Assembly (NCBI GenBank): GCA_965248905.1
Contig: CBDFKS010000003.1
Location: forward strand, 1-64,000
Direction of reading: 5' to 3'
Length of the DNA: 64,000 bases
Origin: CBDFKS01 sp965248905
GTDB lineage: Bacteria; Chloroflexota; Dehalococcoidia; Lucifugimonadales; JAGWBF01
This document shows positions 62,101-64,000 of this stretch, in pieces (the stretch's first letter is position 1; the number at the start of each line of letters is the position of its first letter). The notes under the pieces are model-generated. The model searched no databases and was not told the DNA's origin. It saw only the letters and a list, made by a program, of their open reading frames with translations. Position numbers and translations under genes: made by a program.

Positions 62101-62213
62101 GTGATATGGCTGGCTTGGCTCACAGCTAAGCTGGAGGTACAACAGGTGCTTCGTATAGGAGAGGCTTGACCTGTGCTCCTGTGTAGGGTATAGAAGATGC
62201 TAGGAAGTGCGCT

Positions 62214-63194
62214 TTGAAGATTCCCGAGAGATTTCGACTTGGACGAGACCCGATCTCAGAAGATGGGGTAGGACAGTCCCAAGTAAACAGGCCTTACATC
62301 GAGTGCAGAGACCTGTTCAAGATATACAAACGGGCAGAGCTTGAAGTCGTCGCTCTACGAGGCATAGACCTGGACGTGGATGCCGGGGAGATGATCGCGA
62401 TAGTGGGCACCAGTGGCAGCGGTAAGAGTACCCTGCTCAACATACTGTCCGGCCTTGATCGCCCCTCTGCCGGCCAGGTCCGGGTCGGTGAAAGAGACCT
62501 GCTGAATATCTCTGACCGCCAGCTTGTGCTCTATCGGAGGCTGGATGCAGGATTCGTGTGGCAGGCCACCGGCAGAAACCTGGTACCCTATTTGACCGTC
62601 CAGGACAACGTCGAGCTTCCCATGGCCCTCGCGGGAGCAGACGCAGCATCCAGGCACAGCCGGAGCCTGGAGCTTCTCGAATCATTGGGCATGGGCAACA
62701 GGGCGGGTAGGATGCCACACCAGCTATCGGGAGGAGAGCAACAACGCGTGGCCATCGGAGTGGCGCTGGCTAATCAGCCACCTCTGCTCCTAGCCGACGA
62801 GCCCACAGGGGAGCTAGACACTCAAACGGCTGTCCAGGTTTTTGAGCACATGCGACGTATGTGTCACATTTATCACGTCACTGTGGTGATGGTGACCCAC
62901 TACGCCAACGTCGCCCAATACGTCGACAGGGTGGTTCATATCCGAGATGGCAGAATCAGCTCCGAGAGCTTTCTCCATCCTACTTTTCAACAGCCGGGCA
63001 ATACCGAACAGGAGGAGTATCTCTCCGTCGACCGTGTGGGGCGTCTCCAGCTGCCCCTCGAGTACGTTGAGAAGCTCCAGCTCGATGGGTTGGCCAAGGC
63101 AGAGATAGTGGATGGCCAGATTACCATCAGGCCCGCACCCAGGGCGCCCAGGTCCGGCGTCGACACCTCACCCGAACCGGAGAAAGAACAGTGA
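62214..63194 (+). CDS. ABC transporter ATP-binding protein (LolD/MacB type), first
   Basis: A 326-residue ATPase. Walker A GTSGSGKS at 65-72, Q-loop in FVWQATGRNL, signature LSGGEQQ at 171-177, Walker B LLLADEPTGE at 191-200 and H-loop VMVTHY. About 100 extra C-terminal residues after the ATPase domain are unusual for LolD and end in a charged, Pro-rich tail. The start is TTG 62214 after AGGAAG. It sits directly after the second permease and overlaps the next ATPase gene by 4 bp (GTGA). Confidence 0.92.
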   Translation: MKIPERFRLGRDPISEDGVGQSQVNRPYIECRDLFKIYKRAELEVVALRGIDLDVDAGEMIAIVGTSGSGKSTLLNILSGLDRPSAGQVRVGERDLLNISDRQLVLYRRLDAGFVWQATGRNLVPYLTVQDNVELPMALAGADAASRHSRSLELLESLGMGNRAGRMPHQLSGGEQQRVAIGVALANQPPLLLADEPTGELDTQTAVQVFEHMRRMCHIYHVTVVMVTHYANVAQYVDRVVHIRDGRISSESFLHPTFQQPGNTEQEEYLSVDRVGRLQLPLEYVEKLQLDGLAKAEIVDGQITIRPAPRAPRSGVDTSPEPEKEQ

Positions 63195-63970
63195 GGGCCC
63201 CAAACTGGCTCAGAGGGATTAGAGCGCCTCTGGTTGAGCCCGCAGCGACCGGAGCGACTAAACCACCGATAATCTCTACCCAAGACGTTACGAGGGTCTT
63301 CGGGTCCGGAGAAAGAGAGGTCACCGCCGTAAACGGGGTGACCCTGGATATTTTCTCCGGCCAGTTCGTCGCCATCATTGGGCGTTCAGGGTCGGGCAAG
63401 ACCTCTCTACTCAACCTCATGGCCGGGCTGGACCAGCCCACTACAGGTAATGTTATTTTCGAAGGCCGTGAAATGACCGCCCTCTCAGACGCCGACTTGG
63501 TGGACCTACGCCGCCGGAAGATCGGCTTCGTCTTTCAGTCTTTCGGCCTTATGCCTCTTCTCTCAGCCTTTGAAAACGTGGAGCTCCCACTGCATATCAA
63601 CGGTGTGCCTTGGCGAGAACGTCGCAGGCGCGCCCTGGAAGCCTTGGAGCTGGTGGGCCTTGGCCCGAGGTCGCGGCACCGGCCCTACGAGCTTTCAGGA
63701 GGCGAGCAGCAGAGGGTAGCCATTGCCCGTGCCTTGGTACGTGATCCCGATGTGGTCTTTGCGGATGAGCCGACGGGAGAGCTGGACACCGCAACCGCCA
63801 TATCAATCTCCACCATACTGAGAGACATAGCGTTATACAGGGGGGTTACTGTAGTGGTGGCCGCTCACGACATGACCCTTGCGGGCATGGCCGACAGAAT
63901 AATAGAGCTACGAGACGGCGTTTTGATTAAATCCGACGAAGGCCCTGGCCCCTCCCCTACATCAGCGTAA
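63191..63970 (+). CDS. ABC transporter ATP-binding protein (LolD/MacB type), second
   Basis: A 259-residue ATPase. Walker A GRSGSGKT at 64-71, signature LSGGEQQRVAIARAL, Walker B VVFADEPTGELD and H-loop VVAAHD. GTG 63191 overlaps the previous stop codon (GTGA), so it is translationally coupled. Two ATPases and two permeases suggest a heteromeric transporter with one ATPase per permease, or two related exporters. An N-terminal extension of about 27 residues precedes the domain. No periplasmic partner is visible before the window ends. Confidence 0.92.
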   Translation: MRAPNWLRGIRAPLVEPAATGATKPPIISTQDVTRVFGSGEREVTAVNGVTLDIFSGQFVAIIGRSGSGKTSLLNLMAGLDQPTTGNVIFEGREMTALSDADLVDLRRRKIGFVFQSFGLMPLLSAFENVELPLHINGVPWRERRRRALEALELVGLGPRSRHRPYELSGGEQQRVAIARALVRDPDVVFADEPTGELDTATAISISTILRDIALYRGVTVVVAAHDMTLAGMADRIIELRDGVLIKSDEGPGPSPTSA

Positions 63971-64000
63971 CGACTGAAACCCCAAGGCCTCAGCTTCCTG

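Larger units (their letters stand above)
58658..62169 (+). pseudogene. Second giant FtsX-type ABC permease, frameshifted near the N-terminus
   Basis: ATG 58658 reads MPGLQAAYVIAIRRIFFNWRLEL..., with the same layout as the first permease, to a stop at 59059. The main body continues in another frame, ending at 62169 (1058 residues from the first in-frame GTG at 58993). The frame changes near 58966-58993, exactly where a 25-base copy of sequence 58707-58731 appears, and a 38-base direct repeat 57 bp apart (59027 and 59084) follows, giving TFFFEGHPQLEL twice. The body has FtsX-like segments at both ends and a large loop. Either the gene is damaged by local duplications, translated from the internal GTG, or the assembly is wrong here. 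Confidence 0.7.

Noticed and set aside
1..64000. CRISPR array, integron, prophage or replication origin
   Set aside because: The repeats are dispersed and palindromic, not regularly spaced; no cas, integrase, phage structural, dnaA or repA genes were seen.

Overview
The window looks like a chromosomal segment of a free-living Chloroflexota bacterium, probably Dehalococcoidia or a SAR202-like lineage. This is an inference, not a proven placement. It rests on three things: the catabolic repertoire (CaiB/BaiF CoA-transferase, HyuA/HyuB, DUF35 plus thiolase-like pair, MmgE/PrpD, SDRs, DUF1800, secreted metallopeptidases); many dispersed palindromic repeats of the CTTCGACAAGCTCAGG type, which in protein give the peptide LRQAQG; and bacterial promoters of the extended -10 type (TGCTATAAT). 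There is no rRNA, CRISPR array, phage or plasmid module.

Layout. 1-7050: a frameshifted Fic protein, a SnoaL-like/SDR/SDR cluster, a 6-oxocamphor-hydrolase-like crotonase, a cyclase-family hydrolase and a broken CPA1 antiporter with a rhodanese tail. 7297-10876: a kinase-like plus PP2C-like pair, a lipoprotein, DinB and cupin genes. 10918-12476: an IS1182-type element. 12638-14341: a two-gene operon encoding a UGSC selenoprotein (UGA read as Sec at residue 101) and its companion. 14489-19306: a double SagB/ThcOx nitroreductase, trehalose synthesis (otsA/otsB, convergent) and an unknown protein. 19558-24160: a strong promoter with a terminator-like hairpin, an IS3-type element, and a small alpha/beta-hydrolase cluster carrying two copies of one palindromic operator. 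24243-34631: carB, two metallopeptidase loci, a JAMM protein, leuB, tRNA-Leu(CAA) and msrB. 34693-42585: a run of minus-strand catabolic and surface genes. 42937-46613: a threonine-synthase-like gene and an epimerase separated by an IS4-like element. 46629-54871: DUF35, thiolase-like, fused CoA-transferase, HyuB and HyuA, all on the minus strand. 55267-63970: an ABC operon of two giant FtsX-type permeases and two LolD/MacB-type ATPases.

Two themes stand out. First, the cell evidently uses selenocysteine: the UGSC gene has an in-frame UGA exactly at U of UGSC followed by a SECIS-like hairpin, and the rhodanese tail of the antiporter has a UGA where homologues carry Cys. Second, reading frames are broken unusually often (Fic, SnoaL-like, antiporter, haloalkane-dehalogenase-like, second ABC permease). 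Each lesion is small and local, so it could be recent gene decay, slippage, or assembly error. Three insertion sequences with recognisable ends sit in intergenic control regions; two of them appear to separate a good promoter from the gene it may once have served.
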